DNA of 64,000 bases from Alphaproteobacteria bacterium. GTDB taxonomy: Bacteria > Pseudomonadota > Alphaproteobacteria > Rhodospirillales > Magnetospirillaceae. This document shows, one piece after another, positions 49,094-59,400 of the stretch. The stretch's first letter is position 1; the number at the start of each line of letters is the position of its first letter. The DNA is taken from assembly GCA_021325215.1 (NCBI GenBank), contig JAJPHO010000174.1, forward strand, positions 1-64,000, written 5' to 3'. The notes under the pieces were generated by a model. The model was not told the origin of the DNA and searched no databases. It was given only the letters and a program-made list of their open reading frames with translations. The translations under genes were made by a program, and so were the position numbers.

Positions 49094-50728
49094 CTACTCC
49101 GCCATCTCCTGTTCGGCCAACGCGAACGGCACGATTCCCGTCCGGTTGAATCGCGCGAAGAAAGCCGGAAAGTCGAAGGGATCGCCCTTTTCCTCGGCGC
49201 GGTGGGAGGCGGCGGCGATCAGATGTTCGAAGCCGAGTTTGCCCGTGATGTAGCTGGTGCCGTAGCCGGGCTGGCGGAGATAGAGCAATTGCTCGAAGCC
49301 GACCAGATCACTGGTGGCGTCCGACCATCCGCGCGGCGTCCAGCGGGCATGAAAGCGGCCGGCTTCGTCGAGCTTGATTTCATTGGCCTGGACGCGCAGC
49401 GAGGCAAGGCCGCGGGCGGCGCGGTTGGCCAGCATGGTCCAGACGATTTCGCGGCCGCGCGGATCATCGTCATAGAGCCCGGCCTGCATCAGCCATTCCT
49501 CCATGGCGGTGGCCAAGCCTTCCGAGCGCGTGTCGAACATGTTGAAGAGAATGGGCAGGCGGCGGATCGGGCTGTCGTTCGGCTCGTGCCTGAGGCGGGC
49601 CAGTTCGATCCAATGATACTTGTGGGAATCGAGCCCGAGCGGATCGTAAGCCATTGTGTGGTCGAAGAAATTCCGCTTGTCGGGCGCGGCCCACTCGCCG
49701 GTCTGCTGTTGCATCGCCGAGCGGTAATAGTCTTTGTCCGGAACGATCCCCGCCCCGATCATGAAGTCGGTGATCCTGGCGATTTTCGCCGCGGCATAGG
49801 CGTTGAAGGCGGCTTCGTCATTGACGGGCTCCTGCTTGGGCAGGGCGCGGTTCCTGAATTCCTCGGTGCGTAATCCGGCCAGAGCCCTGTCGAGTTCGCG
49901 CTGAAGCAGAATCCTCTGTTCCTCCCAGGTAAGAGGAAGCAGATGGACGTTGCGCTCATACCAGTCGTAATTGGCTTTGCCGACGCCCGACGGGCCGGTC
50001 TTGCGCGGAGCTTCCGTGGCGACCCAGCGCTCGAAATCCACAGTGGCTGTGCGGGCGGCCTCTACGGCGGACACCAGCGCCGGCCCGGCGCCGGCCAGGC
50101 TGCCATGGACCGGCCCTTCCAGGGTTCGCATGGTCAGCGTGCCGGCCTGGAGCGCGGCCAGGTCCGCCGCCTGCTCGTGGAGGGCGCGGCCGGCATAGCG
50201 CCACAGATCGGCGGCATTGCCATCCTTGAGATTGGTCCTGGCATCGGCCAGAAGCGCGGGAATCGCGCCGATCTGGCAGGCCAGTTTCTTCTGGTCGTCC
50301 GCGGACAGCGGATAGCCATAGGCGAACAGGTCGATCACCGGTTCGGCAGCACTTCCCTCATGCGCGGGGACGTCGCTCTGCTCATCCTTGATCGTGGCGT
50401 AGAAGGAGGGATCGCGAGCCCAGGGCTGCAGCACCCGGAGATCGAAGTCGAGCCCGTTCATTTCCGCTTCGATCAGGCGGTAATCGTCCGCCTGCGCAGT
50501 GGTCCAGCCTTTGCGGTCGATGGCGGCAAGGCGGGTACGGAACAGCTTCAATCCGGCGGCTTTGCGCGCCAGCGCCGTCTTGCCGTAATCGGGGCGGCAA
50601 TCATGGATCTCCGGCGCGGCGAAGGCCCGCCAGTCCTGGGCAAGGTCGACGAGCGACCGGTAATCGGAAGCCTTTGCCTGGCCGGTCAGCAGGAAAACGG
50701 CCAGCGGCACCGCGAGCAACAAACGCAT
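49094..50728 (-). CDS. secreted DUF885 family protein (metallopeptidase-like)
   Basis: A 544-residue protein from ATG 50728 after GGGGAGGG. Signal peptide about 1-20. DUF885 hallmarks: YRLIEAEMNGLDFDLRVLQP, LLPLTWEEQRILLQRELDRA, FFDHTMAYDPLGLDSHKYHW and YLRQPGYGTSYITGKLGFEH. Note that the classical DUF885 zinc-type HExxH is not apparent; HKYHWIEL may be the counterpart. Function is probably peptide or ester hydrolysis in the periplasm. It is the third of three consecutive minus-strand secreted hydrolases (M20, serine hydrolase, DUF885) spaced by 1 and 23 bases. Confidence 0.82.
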   Translation of the reverse strand: MRLLLAVPLAVFLLTGQAKASDYRSLVDLAQDWRAFAAPEIHDCRPDYGKTALARKAAGLKLFRTRLAAIDRKGWTTAQADDYRLIEAEMNGLDFDLRVLQPWARDPSFYATIKDEQSDVPAHEGSAAEPVIDLFAYGYPLSADDQKKLACQIGAIPALLADARTNLKDGNAADLWRYAGRALHEQAADLAALQAGTLTMRTLEGPVHGSLAGAGPALVSAVEAARTATVDFERWVATEAPRKTGPSGVGKANYDWYERNVHLLPLTWEEQRILLQRELDRALAGLRTEEFRNRALPKQEPVNDEAAFNAYAAAKIARITDFMIGAGIVPDKDYYRSAMQQQTGEWAAPDKRNFFDHTMAYDPLGLDSHKYHWIELARLRHEPNDSPIRRLPILFNMFDTRSEGLATAMEEWLMQAGLYDDDPRGREIVWTMLANRAARGLASLRVQANEIKLDEAGRFHARWTPRGWSDATSDLVGFEQLLYLRQPGYGTSYITGKLGFEHLIAAASHRAEEKGDPFDFPAFFARFNRTGIVPFALAEQEMAE

Positions 50729-50751
50729 AGATCCCTCCCCTTGCCCGGTTC

Positions 50752-52116
50752 TCATCGAGCGAACCGGATATTGCGCGAACGGTCGCTGGTGAAGATCAGC
50801 GCTTCCGGCGACAGATCGACCCGCCACATTCCGTCCAGGCTTATGAACTTTCCGGCCGTGGTCGGCCGCAGCGTGATCTCGCGGCCGGAGGACGAGCTCA
50901 GCACCAGCTTGTCGCCGGACACCCGCGCCGTCAGTTCGGCACGCGCCTCGTCGCTGTAATAGCGCCCGGTAAGCGCGGCGAGATCCTCGGTGGAGAGTTG
51001 CCATTCGCTGGCCGGCTCGGCTTTCGGCGCGTTGGGTGGCTGGAGCTTGGCCGTTTTCGAGAAGATCGCCTCCAGCTTGTTCCAGTCGAGCCCGCCTTTG
51101 ACCGTCCCGCTATTGCACAAGGTGGCGATCGACAGATCGTTTCCGGGAAAACGGCCTATGAAGGCGCGATAGCCGGCGGTCGAGCCGGTATGGTCGATCG
51201 CCTCATCGCCATTGACGGTGGTGAGCGCCAGGCCCAGGGCGTAATGCGCCATATGTCCATCATTGAGGCGGGCATCCTGGGTCATCATCGGCACCCAGGA
51301 CATGAAAGCCGCCGGCGGATGGGACAAAGCGCGGTTCCAGGCCAGCAGATCGCCGACCGTGGTCAGAAGTCCGGCATGGCCGATCACGTTCTCGAACGGC
51401 ATGTCGAGACGCCAGCCTCCCGCGCCGTTGCCGTCATAGGCCTGGGCGCGGCCGGGCACGATGCGGGTGAAGTCGCCGCGCCAGGAAGTGTGCGTCATGC
51501 CGGCGGGCCGGAACAGATTGTCGCGGGTGAAGGCTTCCAGGCTCTGGCCGCTGACCCGCTCGACCACCAGCACCAGCAATACATAGTTGGAATTGCTGTA
51601 GAGATATTCGGCGCCGGGCACGAAGTTCAGCGTCTTCTGGCGGAAGATCGCCTGGGCGGCGTAATCCTCGGAAATCGCCCGGCTGGTGCGCGGCCATCCC
51701 TCCAGCTCGACGATGTCGCTCCATTCCTTGATGCCGCTGGTGTGATGCAGCAGATGGTTCAGCGTCACCTTCACACCGTAATCCGGCAGTTCGGGCAGAT
51801 ATTTGTGGGCGTCATCGTCGAGCGCCAATTTGCCCCGGGATGCCAGCACGGCGATCGAGGCCGCGGTGAATTGCTTCGAGATCGAGCCCGCCTCGAAGAT
51901 GGTGTCGGGCGTAACAGGCCGGGCGCTTTCGAGATCGGCCATGCCATAAGCCTTGGTGAACAGGCGCTTGCCGCCCTGCTCCACCCCGACGGCGCAGCCG
52001 GGCGTGGTCTTACCGAACCGCGAAAACCATTGATCGACCGCTTTGGTCTGTTCGGGAGTAGCTGCGAGGGTAACGGCAGGAACCAGCGCCGCCAGCAGCG
52101 GCAAAACATATTTCAT
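50752..52116 (-). CDS. secreted serine hydrolase, class C beta-lactamase/PBP4*-like
   Basis: A 454-residue protein. Signal peptide about 1-19. SxxK motif IFEAGSISKQFTAAS (Ser78, Lys81), Tyr motif EYLYSNSNYVLLVL, and a third motif in DEAIDHTGSTAGYRAF (HxG). The C-terminal domain (about 360-454) looks like the lipocalin-like extension of such esterases or D-aminopeptidases. A beta-lactamase role is unlikely with this extra domain; peptidase or esterase activity is more likely. It lies one base after the M20 peptidase stop, so the hydrolases form an operon. Confidence 0.87.
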   Translation of the reverse strand: MKYVLPLLAALVPAVTLAATPEQTKAVDQWFSRFGKTTPGCAVGVEQGGKRLFTKAYGMADLESARPVTPDTIFEAGSISKQFTAASIAVLASRGKLALDDDAHKYLPELPDYGVKVTLNHLLHHTSGIKEWSDIVELEGWPRTSRAISEDYAAQAIFRQKTLNFVPGAEYLYSNSNYVLLVLVVERVSGQSLEAFTRDNLFRPAGMTHTSWRGDFTRIVPGRAQAYDGNGAGGWRLDMPFENVIGHAGLLTTVGDLLAWNRALSHPPAAFMSWVPMMTQDARLNDGHMAHYALGLALTTVNGDEAIDHTGSTAGYRAFIGRFPGNDLSIATLCNSGTVKGGLDWNKLEAIFSKTAKLQPPNAPKAEPASEWQLSTEDLAALTGRYYSDEARAELTARVSGDKLVLSSSSGREITLRPTTAGKFISLDGMWRVDLSPEALIFTSDRSRNIRFAR

Positions 52117-52117
52117 T

Positions 52118-53638
52118 TCAATACCCTGTCAGCAACAGCCCGAGCATCGAGCGCATCCCGGTCAGGAACTGGCCCATGCGGAGATTCTCGTCATAGGTAT
52201 GCTGGTTATCGTCGGCATTGACGGTGGGAACCAGCAGGAACGGCAGCTTCAGCGGCTCGACGATATCGGCGGTCGGAACCGTGCCGCCCATCTGGCGCAG
52301 CTGGACCGGCGTCTGGTCCGAAGACGTCTTCAGCGCCTTGACGGCCCAATGGCCGATGCGCGAGTCCATGTCCTGGCGGGCGCCCTCGTCGCCTTTGCCG
52401 ATCTTCAGCTGGGCGATCCTGGCGTGGGATGCGCGTTCCTCGTCGGTCGGATCGTGATCGACCAGGAAATAGCCCTGCTTGACGATGTAATCCTTCACCA
52501 GACCGGACAGATACGGCCCATCGGATTCCACCGTGGTGCGCAGATCGATCTCGGCGACGGCCTGGGCCGGCACGATGGTCGCCACCTTGTCGCCCACACC
52601 GCCCGCCGCCATGCCGCGCACATTGAGCGACGGATATTGCAGGGCTTCCTGATAGCTGGCCCCGACCTTGTCCGGCTCGGCGATGCCCAGGCGCTTCTTC
52701 AGCGCGGCTTCGTCGTCGGGCACTTCGGCCATGATCTTGCGGTCGGAGTCGGTCAGGCGGGTGTGGTCGTAATAGCCGGGAATGGTGACCCGCCCGTCAT
52801 CATCCTTCATGCCGGCCAGCAGGCGGGCCAGGCGCTGCGCGGGATTGGGCGCGTAATTGCCGTAATGGCCGCTGTGCAGCGGAACCTTCGGCCCATAGAC
52901 GGTCAGGGTCAGAGGCGTGACGCCGCGATTGCCGAACAGGATGGTCGGGTGGCCGCTCGGATGTTCGGCGGCATCGAACACCACCAGCGCGTCGGCCTTG
53001 AACAGCGCCGGATCGGCGGCGATGGCGGCGGGGATGCCGGCCGAGTTGGATTCTTCCTCGGAATCGAGCAGCAGCTTCACATCGACCGCCGGCAGCCTCT
53101 TCTTCTCGCGCAGCAGGTCGAAGCTGGCCAGGAACATGGCGATCGGGCCCTTATCGTCGGCGGCGGCACGGGCGAAGACGCGCAGTTCGGGATCGAAATC
53201 GGGGCGGAACAGCTCGCTCTTGTCGACCTCGGTCCACTTGCCGTCAGCGCCGCGCTTCTTGACCACCGGGCTCCACGGGTCCTTCTGCGACCATTGCGAC
53301 GGGATCACCGGCTGGCCGTCGAAATGGATATAAAACAATATGGTAGGACGCTTTCCGGTATTGCCGTCATAGGACGCGAAGACCAGCGGCTTGCCCTTGT
53401 TCTCCAGCTCGCGGGCCTTGAAGCCGCGTTTTTCGAAGGCTTTGACCAGCCAGGCGGCGTTCTTCTGGATGTCCTCCGGCTTGATCGAGTCGGACGGCAT
53501 CGAGAGAAGCTCGAAATAATCGGGGAACGAAGCGGCCGCAGCGTGGCGGATGGCTTGTTCGTCTATACCGTCGGGCAACGCGGCGCGGGCGGTTGCAGAG
53601 ATCAAAACGCAGAGTGAAAAAATGGCGGCAAGGCGCAT
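52118..53638 (-). CDS. secreted M20-family metallopeptidase
   Basis: A 506-residue protein from ATG 53638, with GGGAGACC upstream. Signal peptide about 1-20. Zinc ligands of the M20 fold: His in FYIHFDGQPVIPSQW, Asp in AAADDKGPIAMFLASFDLL, Glu-Glu in LLDSEEESNSAGIPA, then GGVGDKVATIVPAQAVAEID from the dimerisation/lid domain and the late His in DDNQHTYDENLRMGQFL. M20 enzymes remove terminal residues from peptides or dipeptides. First gene of the three-hydrolase operon, which suggests uptake and breakdown of peptides in the periplasm. Confidence 0.9.
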   Translation of the reverse strand: MRLAAIFSLCVLISATARAALPDGIDEQAIRHAAAASFPDYFELLSMPSDSIKPEDIQKNAAWLVKAFEKRGFKARELENKGKPLVFASYDGNTGKRPTILFYIHFDGQPVIPSQWSQKDPWSPVVKKRGADGKWTEVDKSELFRPDFDPELRVFARAAADDKGPIAMFLASFDLLREKKRLPAVDVKLLLDSEEESNSAGIPAAIAADPALFKADALVVFDAAEHPSGHPTILFGNRGVTPLTLTVYGPKVPLHSGHYGNYAPNPAQRLARLLAGMKDDDGRVTIPGYYDHTRLTDSDRKIMAEVPDDEAALKKRLGIAEPDKVGASYQEALQYPSLNVRGMAAGGVGDKVATIVPAQAVAEIDLRTTVESDGPYLSGLVKDYIVKQGYFLVDHDPTDEERASHARIAQLKIGKGDEGARQDMDSRIGHWAVKALKTSSDQTPVQLRQMGGTVPTADIVEPLKLPFLLVPTVNADDNQHTYDENLRMGQFLTGMRSMLGLLLTGY

Positions 53639-53722
53639 GGCAGGGTCTCCCTGCCGCCATTGTGCCCTAGAGACACTGCCGATCAAGTAGGATCGCCAGT
53701 GTCTCCAGGGGTTTATATGACA

Positions 53723-53780
53723 CCTAAGCTCCGCTCGGGCTTAGGAGCATTTCGCGATTCTGAGGAATCGCAAAACGCTC
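53723..53780. terminator. two adjacent hairpins after the chemoreceptor gene
   Basis: CCTAAGC (53723-53729) pairs with GCTTAGG (53739-53745). Directly next to it, GAGCATTTCGCGATTC (53745-53760) pairs with GAATCGCAAAACGCTC (53765-53780), 14 of 16 positions, loop TGAG. The second reaches into the chemoreceptor stop codon on the minus strand. This is the right place for a terminator of that gene; the second hairpin also looks like a dispersed intergenic repeat of alphaproteobacteria. Confidence 0.6.
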
Positions 53781-55474
53781 TAGGCCGCTCTGATCTTCAG
53801 CAGGAAGTCGTCGACCTTGCGACGTAATTCCTGCGATTCCCCGGTCAAGGTCCCGGCAGCATTCAGCACGGTGCTGGCAGCGACGCCGGTGCTGCTGGCG
53901 GCTTCGGTCACGCCCGAGATATTGGACGACAACTCGCCGGTACCGGCCGAAGCTTCCATGACGTTGCGGGCGATTTCCTTGGTGGCGCTGTCCTGCTGCT
54001 CGATAGCCGCTGCGATCATGGTGGTGGCGCTTTCCACCTCGCTGATGCTGCCGCCGATGGTGCGGATGGATTCCGCGGACTGCGCGACTATGCTCTGGAT
54101 GGCGTTGATCTGCACGGTGATGTCCTCGGTGGCGCGCCGGGTCTGGTTCGCCAGCTCTTTGACCTCGGTCGCCACCACCGCGAAACCCTTGCCGGCCTCG
54201 CCGGCGCGGGCGGCCTCGATCGTGGCGTTGAGGGCCAGCAGGTTGGTCTTGCCGGCGATCTGCTGGATCAGGCCGATCACATCGCCGATCTGCTGGGCCG
54301 ATTTGGTGAGGCCGGCGAATTCGCGCGCCGTCGAATCGGATTCCTGCACGGTCCGGTCGACGATGCGCGACGAGGCCGTCACCTGGCGGGAAATCTCGGC
54401 TACCGACGAGGACAATTCCTCGGCCGCTGCCGAAACCGTCTGCACATTGCTGGCGGTCTGCTGGGCCGCGCTGGCGGCGCTGGTTGCCTGGCGTGAGGTC
54501 TCCTCGGCGGTGCCGGACAGCCTTTTTGCCGAATCCTCAAGTGTTTCAGCGGTCGTGGTCACCTGCTGCACGATGCCATAGACGGCATCCTGGAAATCGT
54601 CGGCCATCTGGCGCAGGGCGGATTTGCGCTCGACCTCGGAGGCGAGTTTCATCTCCTCCTGCTCCAGGCGCATGCGCTCAAGCGCCACGCCATTGGCGCG
54701 GAAGATCTCGACAGCGCGCGCCATTTGTCCGACTTCGTCGCGCCGGGCCGCTTCGGTGACGTCGATGGCCAGATCGCCGCCGGCCAGCAGGCCCATCTTG
54801 CCTTCCAGCGAGGCCAGCGGACGGCCAATATTGCGCGATACCAACAGGCCGAACAGGATGGTGACCACCAGCACCGCCAGGGCGGCCAGAGCCAGACGGG
54901 TCAGCACGACACGATATTGCGCCTCGAGGTCATCCATATAGAGCCCGGTGAACACGAACATGTCCCACGGGCCGAATTTCTTGAAATAGGTCAGTTTCTC
55001 GATCTGCTGGGTGCTGCCCGCCTTGGGAAACAGATATTGCATCGAGCCGCCTTCGCTGCCGCGCAGCATCTCGATCATGTCGTGGATAATCGGGCGGCCC
55101 CTCCCGTCTTTCACCTCGAGAGCGCTCACGCCTTCCTTGGCCTGATTGGGCGGAAACGCCAGGTAACGGCCGTCCATCCGCACGGTGGCGAGGTAATTGG
55201 CGTCGTCGCCATAACGGGTCGCATCGACGTCCTTGCGGAAAGCCTCGTAAGCCGCGTCCCGGGTGAGTTCCCCTTTGTTGACCCGAGCCTCCAGGGCCTC
55301 GGCGGTGCCGATCTGGACTTCGACCAGATTTTTAAGCCCGGCAACCCGCTCGGACACCATTTCGTGATGCAGGGAATTGGCTGCCAATAGAACCGTAAGC
55401 ACAAGCGCCGCCGCGGACAATCCGACGAGCAGGGTCAGCTTGCGCGTGATCTTGATGTTATCGAGAAACTTCAT
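53780..55474 (-). CDS. methyl-accepting chemotaxis protein with single-Cache sensor
   Basis: A 564-residue chemoreceptor from ATG 55474, five bases after GGAGG (GTG 55480 alternative). N-terminal membrane helix (about 8-30), periplasmic sCache_2 domain (about 35-185: [52 protein letters not shown]), second helix (about 190-212), HAMP (about 213-265) and the MCP signalling hairpin with the conserved tip [20 protein letters not shown] and [20 protein letters not shown]. No methylation-receptor pentapeptide at the C-terminus. Cache_2 receptors often bind small organic acids. It is divergent from a LysR regulator with a palindrome in the gap. No CheA or CheW gene is near. Confidence 0.94.
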   Translation of the reverse strand: MKFLDNIKITRKLTLLVGLSAAALVLTVLLAANSLHHEMVSERVAGLKNLVEVQIGTAEALEARVNKGELTRDAAYEAFRKDVDATRYGDDANYLATVRMDGRYLAFPPNQAKEGVSALEVKDGRGRPIIHDMIEMLRGSEGGSMQYLFPKAGSTQQIEKLTYFKKFGPWDMFVFTGLYMDDLEAQYRVVLTRLALAALAVLVVTILFGLLVSRNIGRPLASLEGKMGLLAGGDLAIDVTEAARRDEVGQMARAVEIFRANGVALERMRLEQEEMKLASEVERKSALRQMADDFQDAVYGIVQQVTTTAETLEDSAKRLSGTAEETSRQATSAASAAQQTASNVQTVSAAAEELSSSVAEISRQVTASSRIVDRTVQESDSTAREFAGLTKSAQQIGDVIGLIQQIAGKTNLLALNATIEAARAGEAGKGFAVVATEVKELANQTRRATEDITVQINAIQSIVAQSAESIRTIGGSISEVESATTMIAAAIEQQDSATKEIARNVMEASAGTGELSSNISGVTEAASSTGVAASTVLNAAGTLTGESQELRRKVDDFLLKIRAA

Positions 55475-55532
55475 CTCCACCTCCGCACAGCCATCCCCGG
55501 TTGTGCAGGAGGTTTGACAGGGCCGCCGTCAT

Positions 55533-55550
55533 AGATAAAATGAATTATCT
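55533..55550. promoter_or_regulatory. palindrome in the LysR/chemoreceptor divergent gap
   Basis: AGATAA (55533-55538) and TTATCT (55545-55550) form a perfect 6-base dyad around AATGAA, with outer CATAG/CTATG bases extending the symmetry by one offset. It lies 32 bases before the LysR start and 58 bases before the chemoreceptor start. LysR proteins commonly bind interrupted dyads between divergent promoters, so it is the candidate site. Confidence 0.55.
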
Positions 55551-55581
55551 CTATGACGACAATTCCGTATTGGAATAGATC

Positions 55582-56472
55582 ATGGATCTCAAGGCTCTAC
55601 GATATTTTGTCGAAGTGGTTCGGCAAAAGAATTTTACCCGCGCAGCCGAGTTACTTCATGTAACACAGCCGACTCTGAGTAAAATGATCAGGCAGCTGGA
55701 AGAGGAATTGCGCTCAGACTTGCTGGTGCGCAGCAGCCGCGGCGTATGGACCACCGATGTCGGCGACATTCTCTATCGCCATGGCTGCCAGATCCTCGAA
55801 CAGGTGCGTTCTGCGGTGGACGAGATAGCCGAGGTCGAGGGACTTACCCGAGGTGAATTGAGGCTGGGCCTGACGCCGATGATGGGTGCCGCCCGGTTTC
55901 CCGACGTACTGCGGACGTTTCGCAAGCGCTATCCCAATATCGCGCTGACCGCGATTGAATATGGCAGCAAGCGCATGGCGCAGTCGATCCTGGACGGCGA
56001 GGTCGAACTCGGCGTAATGGTCGAGCCGGTCGATCAAGTCCTGTTTGACGCGCGCCGGATTTATCGAGGCGAAGTCTGCCTGGTGGTCCCGGCTGAAAGC
56101 CCTTGGGCGCAGCACGATTCGGTCGCGATCGCCGCGCTGGCCGGCGAGAATTTCCTGATGCCCACCGACGACTTCATGCTGCCCCATATGGTCCGCAGCT
56201 ATTGCCGCGCGGCCGGGTTCACGCCGAAAGAGGTCGGACATAGCGGCCAGTGGGAGGTATTGCAGGTCATGGTGGAGACCGGGATGGGGCTGGCGATGCT
56301 GCCGAGGGCGGTTTGCCGCCTGCTCGACCCTGGTAAGGTGGTGCCGGTGCGCCTCGATAGCCCATCCCTGACGATCGATGTGTCCCTGGCCTGGCGCCGC
56401 GGCGGATATCCGTCCTTCGCCGCCCGCGCCTGGATCGAGGTCAGCACCGAGCTGTTCTCGCAGGGAATTTGA
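55582..56472 (+). CDS. LysR-family transcriptional regulator
   Basis: A 296-residue cytoplasmic regulator. The winged HTH (about 2-60) contains ALRYFVEVVRQKNFTRAAEL and VTQPTLSKMIRQLEEEL; the effector-binding domain follows (about 90-290, ELRLGLTPMMGAARFPDVLR and ELGVMVEPVDQVLFDARRIY). It resembles CynR/CbbR-like members. It is divergent from the chemoreceptor gene and may control it; the effector is unknown. Its stop directly adjoins the end of the convergent mfd gene. Confidence 0.92.
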   Translation: MDLKALRYFVEVVRQKNFTRAAELLHVTQPTLSKMIRQLEEELRSDLLVRSSRGVWTTDVGDILYRHGCQILEQVRSAVDEIAEVEGLTRGELRLGLTPMMGAARFPDVLRTFRKRYPNIALTAIEYGSKRMAQSILDGEVELGVMVEPVDQVLFDARRIYRGEVCLVVPAESPWAQHDSVAIAALAGENFLMPTDDFMLPHMVRSYCRAAGFTPKEVGHSGQWEVLQVMVETGMGLAMLPRAVCRLLDPGKVVPVRLDSPSLTIDVSLAWRRGGYPSFAARAWIEVSTELFSQGI

Positions 56473-59400
56473 TCAGGCCGTCGTTAACCCGGCGATGGTT
56501 TCCATCATCTCGGTGACGCCCTTCAGGCGCGCCGCCGGATCGTCCCAGGCGCGCTGGAAGACCAGCTTGTGGTCGGGGCGCAATTTCACTGTGCCGAGCT
56601 GGCGGCTGATCCAGGTGACCAGGCCGAGCGGATTGACGAACTGGTTGTTGCGGAAGGTGACCACCGCGCCCTTCGGCCCGGCATCGACCTTCTCGACTCC
56701 GGCGGTCTTGCACAGCGCCTTGATGGTGACGATGCGCAGCAGGTTGTTCACCTCGGGCGGCAGCTTGCCGAAACGGTCGATCAGTTCGGCCGCCAGCGCC
56801 TCGATCTCGGCGCGGTCGGTAAGCGAGCCCAGACGGCGATAGAGCGCCAGGCGCACCGACAGATCGGCGACATAGGTCTCGGGGATCATCACCGCCATGC
56901 CGAGGGCGATCTGCGGCGACCAGTCGCTGTCGGGGATCTGTCCATCCCCTGCCCCTTCGCGGGCCGCGGCGACGGCCTCTTCCAGCAGGGTCTGATACAG
57001 CTCGACACCGACTTCGCGGATCTGGCCGGATTGCTCGTCACCCAGCAGATTGCCGGCGCCGCGGATGTCGAGATCGTGGCTGGCCAGGGTGAAGCCCGCC
57101 CCCAGGGAATCCAGGGTCTGCATGACCTGCAGGCGCTTTTCCGCCGATTTGGTCGGCGCCTGGTTGGGCGACAGGGTCAGATAGGCATAACCACGCGTCT
57201 TGCCGCGCCCGACGCGGCCGCGCAGCTGGTAGAGCTGGCCCAGGCCGAACATGTCGGCGCGGTGGATGACGATGGTGTTGACGCGCGGCATGTCGAGGCC
57301 GCTTTCGATGATGTTGGTCGACATCAGAACGTCGTAAGCGCCTTCGCCGAAGGCGTTCATGGTGTCTTCCAGCTCGGTCGGCGACATCTGGCCATGGGCG
57401 ACGGCGACGCGGATCTCCGGCACCAGCTGTTCCAGGCGTTCCTGCACGCGCGCCATGTCCTGCAGGCGCGGGCAGACATAGAAGATCTGACCGCCGCGAT
57501 ATTTCTCGCGCAGGATGGCTTCGCGGATCACCACGCCGTCGAACGGCAGCACGAAGGTGCGTACCGCCAGGCGGTCGACCGGCGGCGTTGCGATGACGCT
57601 CATCTCGCGGATGCCCGACAGCGCCATCTGCAGGGTGCGCGGGATCGGGGTCGCGGTCAGGGTCAGCACATGGACGTCGGATTTCAGCGCCTTCAGCCGT
57701 TCCTTGTGGGCGACGCCGAAATGCTGCTCCTCGTCGATGATCAGCAGGCCGAGATCCTTGAATTCGATGGTCTTGGCCAGCAGCGCATGGGTGCCGACGA
57801 CGATGTCGCACTGCCCGGCGGCCAGATCGGCCTTGGTCTGCGCGGCCTGCTTCGGGGAAACCAGGCGCGACAGCTGGGCGACCTTGACCGGCAGTCCGGC
57901 GAAGCGCTCGGCGAAAATGCGGTAATGCTGGCGGGCCAGCAGCGTGGTCGGCACCACCACGGCGACCTGGCGGCCAGATAGCGCGGCGACGAAGGCGGCG
58001 CGCAGAGCCACTTCGGTCTTGCCGAACCCGACATCGCCGCAAATCAGCCGGTCCATCGGGCGGCCCGAACCGAGATCGGACACCACGTCCGAGATCGCTT
58101 TCAGCTGATCGTCGGTCTCGGCATAGGGGAAGCGTGCGCAGAACTCGTCATAGAGCCCTTCGGACGGCGCCAGGCCTTCGGCCTTCTTCAGCTGCCTTTG
58201 CGCGGCGACGGCGATCAGCTGCTCCGCCATGTCGCGGATGCGCTGCTTGAGCTTGGCCTTGCGCGACTGCCAGGACGCGCCGCCAAGCTTGTCGAGCTGA
58301 GTGCCCGGGCTTTCGGTGCCATAGCGCGACAGCACGTCGATATTCTCGACCGGCACGAACAGCTTGTCATCGCCGGCATAGAGCACGCGCAAGCAGTCAT
58401 GCGGCGCGCCGGCCACTTCGATGGTGACCAGCCCGTCATAGCGGCCGATGCCGTGATCGACATGCACCACCAGATCGCCCTCGGCCAAGGCGGAGGCCTC
58501 GGCCAGGAATTGCTCGGCGCGGCGCTTCTTCTTGCGCTGCGGGCGGGCCATGCGATCGCCCAGTATGTCCTGCTCGGCGATCACCGCCATCCGGTCGGTG
58601 ACGAAGCCATGCTCGATGCCCAGCACGGTCAGTACCGGCTGGTCGGAGGATTCCGCTTCCGTCCAGCCGGAAACGATCTTCAGGCCTTTCAAGCCATGCT
58701 CGTCCAGCACGGCGCCCAGTCGGTCGGCCGAGCCTTCGCTCCAGGCCGCGAAAACCACCTTCTTGCCGGCGGCGCGCAACTCGGCGACGTGGCGGACCAC
58801 ACCGTCATAGACATTGGCGCCGGGAGTCGCCCGCAGCTCGGCGAAGTCGTGGCCCTGGCGGGCGCCTTCATCCACCATGTCCGCGGCACCGTCGGCCGGG
58901 GCGAACGGCCACAGCTGGCCGCCTTCGCGGGCATTGATTGCGCGGTTCCACTCATCCTCGTCGAGGTAGAGCATCCTGGGCGGCACCGGCCGATAGGGCA
59001 TCTCGCCGCTGGCGGGCTCTTCAAGCCGGGCTTCGTAATATTCGGCGACCAGGGCGGCGCGCGCTTTGCGGGCGTCCTCCAGATTGGCGTCGAGGGTCAC
59101 CTGGGCGTCGGGCAGATAGGCGAACAGATCGTCCAGCCCGTCATGAAACAAAGGCAGCCAATGCTCCATGCCGGCGAATTTGATGCCGGCCGACACCGCC
59201 TCATACAGCGGATCGTCGCCGGTGACCGGCCCGAACAGCTCGCGATAGCGGGTGCGGAAGCGCTGGATCGAGACCTCGTCGAGGGTCGCCTCGCCGGCCG
59301 GCAGCAAAGCGAATTCGGTCAGCTTGCCGGTCGAGCGCTGGCTCATCGGATCGAAGCTGCGGATTTCCTCGACATCGTCGCCGAACAGATCGATGCGCAA

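Noticed and set aside
50752-52116. Calling the class C-type serine hydrolase a beta-lactamase
   Set aside because: The extra C-terminal beta domain and the neighbouring peptidases fit an esterase or D-aminopeptidase-like enzyme better; no lactamase-specific regulator is present.
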